In this document: positions 25,040-35,500 of the stretch, piece by piece
Position numbering within the stretch: position 1 is the first letter of the stretch
Layout: each line of letters begins with the position of its first letter
Origin: Casuarina equisetifolia
Taxonomy: Eukaryota; Streptophyta; Magnoliopsida; Fagales; Casuarinaceae
Assembly (NCBI GenBank): GCA_028551475.1
Contig: CM052358.1
Location: forward strand, 5,644,501 to 5,708,500
Reading direction: 5' to 3'
Length of the DNA: 64,000 nucleotides
Program-made: the position numbers and the translations under genes
The notes under the pieces: model-generated
The model's input: only the letters and a program-made list of their open reading frames with translations
What the model was told of the DNA's origin: nothing
Databases searched by the model: none

Positions 25040-25440
25040 TTACAATATCTGGGACCCCGACCCCCTTGGGTCCTCCCTGGCCTTTACCCTTGCCACCTCC
25101 CACTTGCTTCGTTTTCTTCCTCTTCCACAAATTGTCCAGCCGAACCCCGCAGCCTCCACCCCCAAGTGGCCTCCCCTTCCCCCCTTCCCAAAGAACGTTC
25201 CCCACTTCCCTTCAGGCAGAAACGTCCCTCCTGCACAAAGATCAGCCAAGAAAGCCGTTTGCCCAGCTCAAGAAATCTGCCTACCCAGCCCACGAAGATG
25301 AAATACAAAACGTGTCCCAGATGCGAGTTGCGGATGCTTTCAGATAAAGATCCACTCAATTATCTGACCAACTCAAGCAACATGTTGCAAACTGCGAGCC
25401 CCTCCTTCGGTAGGAGCTGTCAATACAGTTTATGTTTTTA
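25040..25440. other. GC-rich, Pro-rich block of unknown origin
   Basis: Base composition shifts abruptly from AT-rich to GC-rich (many CCC and CCT) over ~370 bp inside the AT-rich insertion. Three + frames and two - frames are open for 70-140 codons, which is expected of GC-rich low-complexity DNA. One + frame reads SAYPAHEDEIQNVSQMRVAD, stops after DAFR, and then continues RSTQLSDQLKQHVANCEPLL, which looks like a former coding segment. I do not recognise the protein. It may be a captured gene fragment. Confidence 0.4.
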
Positions 25441-27126
25441 TTGTTAAGTTACAGTATATTGTTAAATTACTAACAAATAAACTACTTTGCAACATGTTTA
25501 ACCGGTAGAGAGAAGATAATTTATGTTATGGTTTTTGTAGGTATAATTTTTTTTTCTTTCTGCTTTTTAAAGTTTTAAGTGTACTTAAAGCTCTGTCTTT
25601 CTTGTAAAATCATGAGTAGGAAGTAGTAGTGCAGTAGTACCAGGACACTGGCCTGGCTCGTTGTTCGCGTCAAAAAATACGTGCTAACAGCTCGATCAAA
25701 GAAACTCCAGAACAGAGGCTCAACATTCAATAACACACAGAAAACTCAGTTGCTATAGCTCAGATTCCCAGTAAAGTGGAGCTAAACAGTAAAAATTCAG
25801 TGAAAAGCAGGAAAAAAAGAAGTCAGTGACCAATGCACAGAGAGAAAATCCAGGAATACGTAAAGTTCTTGTAAGGCACCCCTCTTTGTTCCTCCCTGGC
25901 ACGATCCATCTTACAACCAGGACAGGTATCTTAGTGATGGCATCCGGTGGTTTCCAACAGCCTTTCTCTGTTATCAGACGCCACTGGAGTTCAGTTGCAG
26001 CAAATTCCACTCTTCAAATGGTCAAATACTAGGACGAACCGAATGACTTCAGGAGGTGTCATTAGTACCAACGCCGCGCCTCACCCTCATATCCCACGTG
26101 GAAATTTACCCAAAGAATAATAAATAAAAAATAATAGATTCAGGTTATTTGTTATTAGTTTTATACCGTAGCTTTACCAAGGAAGAAAAATAGTAGATAA
26201 GATAAGGACAACCCAATTATGAGAAAATACTGTAGACAGATAACTATTGTTAATCATAATACAAAAAATATATTATACATGTTTTGTATGTTCTTAAATT
26301 TTTCATCTTCATTTATATTGAAAAAATACAGAGAATATTGAAAAGGAATAAAAGCTTTTCTGAATGAATTTTTATATGTTGTAAGTAATTGTTTTTTCTA
26401 GTTTCACATATTATCAATTTGCATGGAGTACGACGTGCCTGATGATAACGCAAGAGTAGATACTAGTCCATCCCTTAAATTCCTATCCCATGTATTATTA
26501 TATTCAATCATAACTTTACGTTGGAAATTATTATTATTTGTTTTCAAAGAACCGTGCTTAGCAATCCTAATGCCCAAAACAAGTTACTAACTTAATTAAT
26601 AGACTAATGAAATATCCAAATACGCTTTAAAATAATTTGGAGGGTTTCCACGCTGGTCTTCAAATGTACTAATTTTTGCCTACATTGTAATAAAGAAAAG
26701 ATATTTATTGTTTAAGCATTAACAAAGGATCTCCTGGTATTTAGTGCTGAGGTTTGTTTATTACGTCGACGTTGACAGGGACTACGAAGCGGCGGAGCAA
26801 ATTGACGTGCAAATGCGTGTGGGAAAAGCAAAGAAATAGCTGTAGCTAGCGGGGGGTTCAAAAATAAGAATTCGACCGTTGAAGCCCTAACGCCACCTGC
26901 TTTCCTATTCTCTCAACATTCTTCTCAGAAACCCCAAGTCTTGCGAATACTGCGATCAAACAAAATTCTCTGCATTCTTTGCGAGCAAAGCCAGAGAAAT
27001 CAAGAGAAGGGTTGAGGAAAGCACCTATCTGTTTTCAAACCCTAAAGGTACTCTTTTTTCTCTTTCTCTCTTTGATTTTTCATTAGCCTAGAGTCTTTGA
27101 AGAGAAAGAGAGTGAGAAAGAGAGAT

Positions 27127-28290
27127 ATGAAGAGAAAGGCAGAGGAGAGTTTGTGCGGCCACGGAGAAAGTTGGATGAGAGGGCCAATGATCGGAAAAGG
27201 GAGTTTTGGGTCCGTTTTCCTTGCCACTTTGAAGAAACCCAGATCACGGTTCTCTTGTTTCCCTTCAGCTATGGCTGTGAAATCCTCAGAGGTTTCTGTC
27301 TCGGCTTCTCTTCAGAAGGAGAAGGAGGTTCTCGACAACGTCAAAGGCTGCCCTTATGTTATCGGCTGCTTTGGGGATGAGATTACCACCCAAGACAACG
27401 GGGTGATGGTCTACAATTTGTTGTTGGAGTATGCTTCTGGAGGAACCCTAGCCGATTTAATCGAGAAATCGGATGGCTGTAGGTTGCCCGAATCCGACGT
27501 TAAGCGCCACACCAAATCGATTCTTCAAGGGCTCCGTCACATTCATCACTGCGGTTATGTGCACTGCGATCTAAAGCCAGAGAATGTTTTACTTGTGCCC
27601 ACTGTTAATTCTGGTGGTGATTTTGTGGCAAAGATCGGGGACTTTGGGTTGGCGAAGAGGTCAGCACAGAGTAAGAAGAGGAGGTTCGACTTGGACCTTT
27701 ACTTGAGAGGTACTCCGCTGTATTTGGCGCCCGAAACGGTGATTGACAGCGTACAGGAGCCGTCCTCGGATATCTGGGCTCTGGGATGTGTTGTGTGTAA
27801 GATGCTTACTGGAAAATCCCCTTGGGATAGGGCGGAAGAAGGCAATACAGAGGATCTTTTGCGTTTGATTGGTGATCAGCGTGAATTGCCGAAAATTCCA
27901 AGCGGAATTTCTGATGAAGCAAGGGGTTTCTTGAAGGCGTGTCTTGTCAAGAAATCCATGTTCAGGTTCACGGCTGAGATGCTAATGGATCATATATTTC
28001 TGGCTGGTGTGGTGGAGCATGATGATGAACCAAAGTATGAAGGACTAGTGGCTGTTGGGGTGGAAGAATTTGTGGCTCCTCCTAGTTTTTCGTTGTCGAA
28101 GACAGATTGTGAGCTTAGTGGTTGTTTTTCGGGTGATTGGAGCTGCTTGTCTGATGATGCTTTGTCCCTTTCTTCTTGGCCGGAAGAAGGTGCGGACTCC
28201 GAAGTGCAATCCGCTGGGAGCTCTGATAAAAAAGTGTCTCTCGTGGGTTCTTTGAGCTGCCTGGCGCCAGTCATACCTATTGGAGCTTAG
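27127..28290 (+). CDS. MAPKKK17/18/20-like protein kinase, copy 2, 387 aa, intronless
   Basis: The encoded protein is the same as that of the copy at 16992-18155. I found only two base differences between the coding sequences, both silent (ATTACC for ATTACT and AAGATC for AAGATT). The start, all kinase motifs (K52, D148, D172) and the stop are conserved, and an in-frame TTG extension upstream was rejected. Upstream DNA differs from unit 1 by roughly 4% over the last 290 bp, and the 3' flank by more. Both copies have intact frames and similar leaders with an AAACCCTAAAGG segment, so both may be expressed. As a family these kinases start MAPK cascades in ABA and stress responses. Confidence 0.93.
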   Translation: MKRKAEESLCGHGESWMRGPMIGKGSFGSVFLATLKKPRSRFSCFPSAMAVKSSEVSVSASLQKEKEVLDNVKGCPYVIGCFGDEITTQDNGVMVYNLLLEYASGGTLADLIEKSDGCRLPESDVKRHTKSILQGLRHIHHCGYVHCDLKPENVLLVPTVNSGGDFVAKIGDFGLAKRSAQSKKRRFDLDLYLRGTPLYLAPETVIDSVQEPSSDIWALGCVVCKMLTGKSPWDRAEEGNTEDLLRLIGDQRELPKIPSGISDEARGFLKACLVKKSMFRFTAEMLMDHIFLAGVVEHDDEPKYEGLVAVGVEEFVAPPSFSLSKTDCELSGCFSGDWSCLSDDALSLSSWPEEGADSEVQSAGSSDKKVSLVGSLSCLAPVIPIGA

Positions 28291-28713
28291 CAATGGCTAT
28301 AGTAGACCGCTGGAGGTTTTCTATTGGAGAATTACATTGGGAGCATAGATAGAAAGAGTCTTCTGTAGGGTCTTTGAACTGCTGTGGTTCAACCTTACTT
28401 GTTGGAGGCAAGCAGAGACGACACAAGAATACGTACGATCACCAATCAACTGTACATCCTTTCAATTGTACATTTTACAATTTACTGGTAGGCTAGTTGT
28501 TCCTAATCTTGGAAGTAACAATTCCGTTTACCGTACATTCTCTAATCTGTCTTGATAGGTATTCAATGTTTTCCCTTTAATTGAGTAGCTACATTGGTCG
28601 ATTAGGAGCTCCCTTTGATAAAGAACTTGTTCATCTTTAGCCAACTTAATATGTGGACAATTTACCATATAAAGGAAACCTTTTAGCACTAATTGTTTGG
28701 GTCATTGCCATAT

Positions 28714-28935
28714 CATTTAGTACCACTAGCAAAATGTAGTTTACATGTTGAGAGGTTTTTTTGTTCAATCCCAAGAAATGTGGGACCAAAAATAGCATCT
28801 GTTTTATTATTGACACTATTATAAAATAACTTTCATATGCATCTTTTCACTGAAAAGAGTGGTTTATTTAGTAGAAGTCATTTTTATGAAAATAATTGCT
28901 CATACTCCACGCTTTGACAATTAGAACTTTGTTCC
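28714..28935 (+). repeat. Dispersed repeat copy 4, internally deleted
   Basis: This 3' flank of kinase copy 2 matches 18750-18950 and the later half of the repeat at 12851-13300 (CATATGCATC, then TAATTGCTCATACTCCACGC and TTTGACAATTAGAA). It lacks the ~130-bp front part seen at 18615-18740. Confidence 0.5.
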
Positions 28936-29565
28936 AATTCTCTCGTGAACTCAACTAGAAAACGGACCAAGAACAAATCCAAAATTCCTGGTTTGATTTT
29001 CAAAAACTCGAGATTTTTAATTGAAAATTATATTCAATCACTTGCTTTTCAAATAGCCCCTCTTTTGTCTCGAAAAATAGGCCAGTTATGCACATTGCAA
29101 ACCAAGCAAGAAAATACAATACCATAGAAAAGATAACGTGTTTTCCTCGTTTATGCTTCAATCATTATTCTTTACAAACTTCATCAATTGATCTTTTCAA
29201 TATTTCTTGCCGAACACTTTGATCCTATAATATAAGTTCTATCATTTTATAAGGAGAAGGTTTCTAAGTAGCATAATATGGTAAAATTATTGCAATAAAA
29301 CATCCGAAAATTCCAACTTCTAATCAGGCTATGAATATGTTTGCTGGCCACCTGTGCTAGACAGCGTCCCAAATCTCTAACTGGAATTGTTCCTTTCTTG
29401 AATCTGTAACAACACAGCCGGCAACCATACAACAAAATTCCTTAATGACGAGGAGGACGGAGTCAATCGAATTCGTCATATAAAGTACGAAGTACCTCTT
29501 TTGGCACCTGCGCGGTTAGCATATTCAATAACCATTGTACCAGAGAGGTTGTCACCTCCGTGTAA

Positions 29566-32500
29566 CTAAGTTTGTCTCACAACGGTTTCCTTCCTTCTTT
29601 CCGGAGAGGGTACTAGAAATGGCTTGAAAGTCAGCAGCAAGCCTATAAACTGGATCAAGTTTAAGACGAAGAAAACTATCTGATCACCTGCGTCCCATAA
29701 CAAACACAATGAATATCAAGAGACATAAAGCCAATTTTTTATCTTCCGAGTCACACATCATGTAATGTGCCGTAATGCAGTGGAATGGCCAAGCATGGCA
29801 TATTTTCTTCTGAAATTTCCGCTCTAACACTCCTCAACACAACACCACTGCTAAGTGAGATTTGACAAAAGAAAGGGAAACATCAATCCACTGAGCAGAA
29901 GAAGAGTGCCAAACTATGATGTTTAAACCATGGGGGAAGTGCAGCTTTTAGACAATATTTCAGACAACATTTATATCTCGCCTAGCTAGTTCAATTTTCT
30001 TTTGGGGAGAATATCTTGTTAGATGTCCATGCCACATTGCTCACCTTTAAAAATTATAAAACTTATAAAAATTATGGATTTCTATTGGGGCATCTAGGGA
30101 AGCAGATCTGTCCTACTTACCAGATTTGTACTTTTAATGTTCTCTGGTTCAGCTGCCTAGAAAACGTGCAGAAATACAAAAATAGCGAAGAGGTGGGGAA
30201 GTTGCATAGTTTTAGAGTTCATCTCAACAATCTCAGTAGAGGGATGAAAATGGATGATGTACAGAAAACAGTTCTGAATGTGCTAATGAAATCACGTTGA
30301 TTTCATCACATAACAAGAAAGGAACAAAACCAAAACAAATAAAACCCATATTCTAAGTTATAACAGGGAAATGACATGTCCTTGGCAACTTAGGTCATGC
30401 AACTGCTATGAACACACAATGACTAGTTGACAGAATGCAAATACACTAACGGTTATGAGGCCTCCTTGCAAAACAATTTCCAGAATGCTTCAGAAAATAT
30501 GGAAAATGGTACTTTCTACACAGATTTAAAGTCAAGTGAATATACCAGGAAGGAAAGCAGCAAGTTGTCGCTTTTGGGCCCAAGAAAAGCTGCAGTTTAA
30601 GACGCAGAACAATCGATCAAACAGAAAGTTATTCTTCATACATAATATCAATCACCCAAAAACCCTTGACATCCAGAAAATTGATGGAAAAGCATTCCTA
30701 GGGTTGCTGTTTATCTTCTCATTATATCATCCATCGAGAAATCCCTTGCAACATCCATTTCCAAATTACATTATTTGTTAGATGACTTAGGTATTCGTGC
30801 AAAAATGTTAAAGGCTGTTTGGGGCTAAAGTATTTGAGCCATTGCCTTGCACATGAAATCTAGAATTTTATTAGGCATGAAATTTAGAATTTTATTTTGA
30901 GAACCAAAACTAATTCTAGTTATCTCCCCTTTAAGCCATTTTTCATGCACAAAACCATACAAAGCACACCTAACAATTCACCACAGAATGGAAAACGATT
31001 GTTAACGGAAGCATGACGTGTTATGCATAGTATGTTCTAGAAAAAATTGGTAGAAACAGTTACTTCATTGCTAAGCATCCAAAAATCGACCTTAGAAATC
31101 AAACTCTCAAAGAGAAGAGAAAATGTAGGCATTGAATAAAGTCTCATCAGACGAACAAATACCTGCCCATAAAAGTATCCCATGCCTTTTTAACTTTCGC
31201 CATCAGCATACAGTTTCTAGCTAAGATTCCTCGCTGAACTACAGGAATGAGAAATCTAATTGGTTTTCCTCCCTTTGTGCTGAGTATCTGGTATTTCCTT
31301 AGCTTATTCTTCTCAATAATGCTTGCCATGGTTTCCTACATCCTCTATTTGTTTTCCACACATTCTGAGTTTTCCTATTTTTATCAGTGTATGATTCTCA
31401 TTATAAAGTTTTGTTAACATTTCCTGTTTTTTATACTTTATATTTTATTTCAACCTGCTTATTGATTATTTTGAAGGAATAAATTATAAACATGCTTCTC
31501 CTTTATGAGGATCCCTGGAGAAAAAGAGACAAGTGGAGAAAGGTTCAGTCTTACAAGGAGACTTTAAGAATTAAGGTGATAAACATCCATCGTAATATTA
31601 ACCACGTCTTCTTTCTATATACATGGCCAATAAAGTAGTATTTGTACACAAACTGTTCAGTCTTTAATTGATGTATGAGATTACTCTAAAGGTCCTTATT
31701 ATTGTTACAATGTTAGACTAGGAATGCTAATCCTAGTTTTCTGTTCCTGTCAACATTTCTTTGTCGTTCTCTCTTCTGTTTGATTCAGGCTTGCAAAGGA
31801 AAGACTATCAGCTTAAAAGACAGGTCATTTTGGCAAGCCAGACTGAAGGTCTTTCGTCAAACAATATGATGGGCAGACTAAGATTATTTCAGATGTACAA
31901 GATATTTTAGCTTGTCTAGAGCAAAAATATAGGTCCTATGTTGCATTCGAGAAGGAAAAAAAAAAAAAGGTAAAGAAAACTATTTCTGTATTGTACTTTG
32001 TTGAACAGCATGGGAAGTGAAAAAGTCAAATGTTAATTAATCAGCCCACAAAGTCCAGATAAGGCCTGGAGAAGTTGCATGATAGCATCCTACAATTGCT
32101 GGAAATATGCTCAGAAAGGAGAACTAGAAAATAGGCGAACTCGTTAGACAGGTCCACTGGCAATTTGTATGTTCTCTTTTAACAATTTGAAGAATATTGA
32201 CAAACACTAAAGCCTCAATTCTCAAGTGTGTAAAATGCTGATCTCAGTCTTGGCGCTAAAACGAAAATCAATTCAATGTTTACCACAATTGTGTCTACAA
32301 CTTACAACTCAGACACAATATTACTTGCAAGCAATGCACATGGTGAAAATACCGACTGCAAATAAAATGATGCAGACTCCACTTACAGTGCACCTCCTCC
32401 AGCTGGGCCAAATGCTTTGAAGACTGACATTGCGGTCATGGAAATGCCATTAGCAGCTCCTCTTTGATTTTGAGGCTATCATGTTAAACACATATCTTTT

Positions 32501-35500
32501 ATGTCAGAAGTTATATTGAGCACACAAATATCATTCATAGACATCTAAGAAAAATTAGATCAATCGTTTTTTGAACCAAGGCCAAAAACTTACCACGGCA
32601 TTGTTTTGCAATATGAATAATCCTGTGACAAGAGACACCTAAGAGGAAAATTTTGAAAAGTAACTTTGTGAGATCAGAGTATTTAAATAACTTATGTCCC
32701 AAACACAGATGCTCACTAGTTTCATTCCCGTAACATATGAATCAGCAGAAATGTGTGTTACTTTTTCTTTTTCCATCTGCAGAAGTGTCAACTAATTTAC
32801 AATATATTAATGATTACTCCAAATATTCTTTTGCTTTCTAATATCAAAACTCTTTCTTGATATATTTTGGATAAAAAGGAAAAAGAATATCAACAGTTTG
32901 ATACTATTGCATAGGTCCTACAAAGGGAGTTCAAACCCATTTGTAGCAGCTTTCTTCAAAGCATCACTATGGCTGTGCTTGGATTGTGTCCACAAGTTTG
33001 CTATGACAATTTGTTGGTTTGGCTAGAACATTGTTTGTGTGGTTATTCATCTAGGGCTTTAGTCACATGTCCATCAATTTACTACTTACCTTCAGATTGA
33101 TAGATCATTATCTAACTAGGTGGTTATCTCTTTCTTTATATTTCCCTCTTCTAAATTTCTAATGGTATCAGAGCCCTTCAGCTCAATCCTTTCTTTTCTG
33201 TTTTACTAAATGTCTTTCCTCCTTTTCTTCTTCTTTTCCAATACCCTTTTCTCTTCTTTTCTTTTCCTCTACCTAGCATACCTCTTCTTTTAAAGCCTAT
33301 TTCTTTTATGCACTTAAGTGGTTTTCTTTTTTTATTTTCATTCTCCAAACACCGGAAGCAGAGATTGTTTTGCTCTAAACAAAAAGTTTTCCTCCTTATC
33401 ATGTTTGTGTTGTTGATGATAGGCTTGATGTAGAAGGTATGAACAGTTCACAGCTTCTGTGATTTGGTCTTATTGGTGGTTTCTGTCATAGCATTGAGTG
33501 CCTTGGTTAGTGGTGATGTTTGATGTTCATCGTGGTATATAGATGTGCAATGGTGTTTGTTGTAGCATGAGGTAGATTATTGTAAAGATTCACCATTTGT
33601 AACAGCATGGTGGTGCAAATGGTTGTTGGAAAGTATTATTGTGATATCATTACTCTGGTTCAATAAAGCCTCAAATACATTATTCCAATTTTCATGGCAC
33701 CAAAGGAACAAACAACAAACCCAGTAATATGTGAAGAATGAAAAAAAAAAATCTCCTTACATGTAATATCATATTATTTTCTGGTAAATTCTAGGGTTGT
33801 CATCAAGTGGCTCCCCTCTGACACTTTTCATCACTAAGCATGCATGCACTAAACAATTCAATTATTAAATAAGATAGACGAGGTACTTCTATTGCTTTTG
33901 TTCTCTGCCGGTCTTCTATTATTTAATCTTAAATATATAGAATTTGAAGTTGTGGCAAGTTTCGAGTCAAATGTACTTACAGAAAGTGCATTCCTCACCA
34001 ATGATGCACAGTTAATCACCAAATGAAGGGTAAAACCCGAAAGCATAGATATATAGGGGTAGCTTGACAGCAATGGTATTGAAATCACCTGAAGGAAAAA
34101 AATTCCAAACCATGAAAAGTAGTTACCTTAGGTAAGAAGGAAAACAGGAAACAAACAAGAAAAGGCAGAACTCATATTACCGCACACAGGCGTGTAACCA
34201 TAAGTGGTCCAAGGAGTTTTGCAATTGGTGGATATAATAGAAGTTGAAACAGTAAAAGCCCAAATCCTGAGAGCACAGGTCAAATCACTAACTCTTTTCC
34301 TAAGAAGAAAATTGTTTCATTATCTGCAAACCATCTTAATAAAGCAAGTACTAACAATGTTACAGCAGTTATCATTTATTGGACAAATTTGTACTGCAAA
34401 TAAAGAATGACATCCCATTTATATTTCTCTGCATCCGGGAGCTTGATTTGCTTGTAATGATACTCAACATGACATGTAGAATAAGAGTTGTGGCAATGAA
34501 AATTGGCTGCACAGCTACTAGGTCTTTTCCGTACATAATACATATAAATTAAGCTCTCAGAACAACCTTTCCAAAGGAATATTATAGACCTAGTTGTGTG
34601 ATAAGAAAAAAGCAGGAATACCAAATTCAACATGCCAGGTCAGCAAGGCAATTTTTTTATACCCTAAATTGGAATACCAATTTCCATATCATGAACACGG
34701 GTGATTATTGACAATAAGTTTTCAAAGAACTTGCAAGAAAAGTTATGAGCATCTCTCACTGAATAAAATACTAAAAGAAAAAAATATGACTCAATGAAGA
34801 TAAAAGTTCAAAAATCAACTTGCAAATGTTTAAGAATTCTCCATCCCAATAAAATGTCAAAGATCCTTTAGGCCACATTTTAGCAGTACAATTCAAATGT
34901 AGGATACCTGAGATTGCTAGAACTTCACCAACATCTTGAGATGAAAAGCCCAACCCTCCACTGTTTTTGTTGCTGATTGCCCACAAAGAGAATATCTGCA
35001 GAAAAATGATATGTGCCACAGGTTATACTAGTATTTGGAGCTATTAAAAACCATAACTCCTGCACAATGGATTAATTAGGATTTCTATTCTTCAATACGC
35101 TAAATTGGGAAGCAATATAAGGCGTTGTTACTGGACATGAAATGGAACATCCATGGATTTTCCTAACCCATGAGTAGTCTTATGGTGAGATTTAAAAATA
35201 ACTTGAGAGTACAAAATGAGATATCTATCTAAAATCAAGTTCATGATAAATTCTAAAAGAAAATTGCAGTGAAAAATAAATGTTGCGCCAAGATCTCTGG
35301 GAGGATTTCACCATGTCCAGGCTTCATGGCAAGTTGTTCCTTTTGAGAATTGTATAAACATTTCCATGCTCCCAAGGTAATATTTAATAACCCTTCCACC
35401 CCATTTTTCTAAATATCTTCAACCCAACACTTCTGCTCTGCTAATTAGAAACGTTAATTCATTTTCTCCCTTGATAAAAAATAAAAGTAAAAAATGAGAA

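Larger units (their letters stand above)
22341..25637. other. ~3.3-kb insertion in unit 1 carrying a DUF295 gene
   Basis: Duplicated sequence stops matching at about 22340 (GGTGGGGTTT, matching near 39027) and resumes at about 25640 (GGACACTGGCCTGGC, matching near 39170). Unit 2 has only ~135 unrelated bases between these points. The insert is very AT-rich except for 25040-25440. I see no terminal inverted repeats or long direct repeats at the ends, so the mechanism is unknown. Confidence 0.75.
19210..25984 (-). pseudogene. ZIFL-type MFS transporter pseudogene (unit 1 copy)
   Basis: Remnants of a zinc-induced-facilitator-like transporter, clear when aligned with the intact copy at 29566-39511. 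The exon 1 equivalent is 25831-25984. Its ATG has become GTG, and codon 18 is TAA where unit 2 has a Tyr codon. Exon 2 (22003-22043) has lost its acceptor AG (now GG) and its terminal ATG (now ACG). Exons 3-7 persist at about 20545-21376, though the MFS motif DRYGRK reads DQYGRK. Exons 8-10 are deleted, the exon 11 donor GT is now AT, and exon 12 persists. Exon 13 has lost its 5' half and acceptor, and exons 14-17 are deleted. A DUF295-bearing insertion sits between exons 1 and 2. It cannot make a functional transporter. Confidence 0.93.
16140..26305. repeat. Tandem duplication unit 1 (kinase + ZIFL pseudogene)
   Basis: This segment aligns in order with 26306-39890. Matching anchors include the start (16150-16220 with 26320-26390), the kinase gene, its 3' flank, the transporter exons and the final AGGTTATTTGTTATTAGTTT block (26143 with 39721). 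Relative to unit 2 it lacks two blocks of transporter DNA (equivalent to ~29242-33958 and ~35376-37003) and a third short one. It carries an extra ~3.3 kb at ~22341-25637. Confidence 0.9.

Noticed and set aside
31147-31329. 60-codon - strand ORF inside ZIFL intron 15, considered as an alternative ZIFL exon
   Set aside because: The expected ZIFL residues (SWAQKRQ..AAFLPG) are encoded by exon 30546-30589, which joins in phase on both sides. The ORF has no ZIFL similarity.
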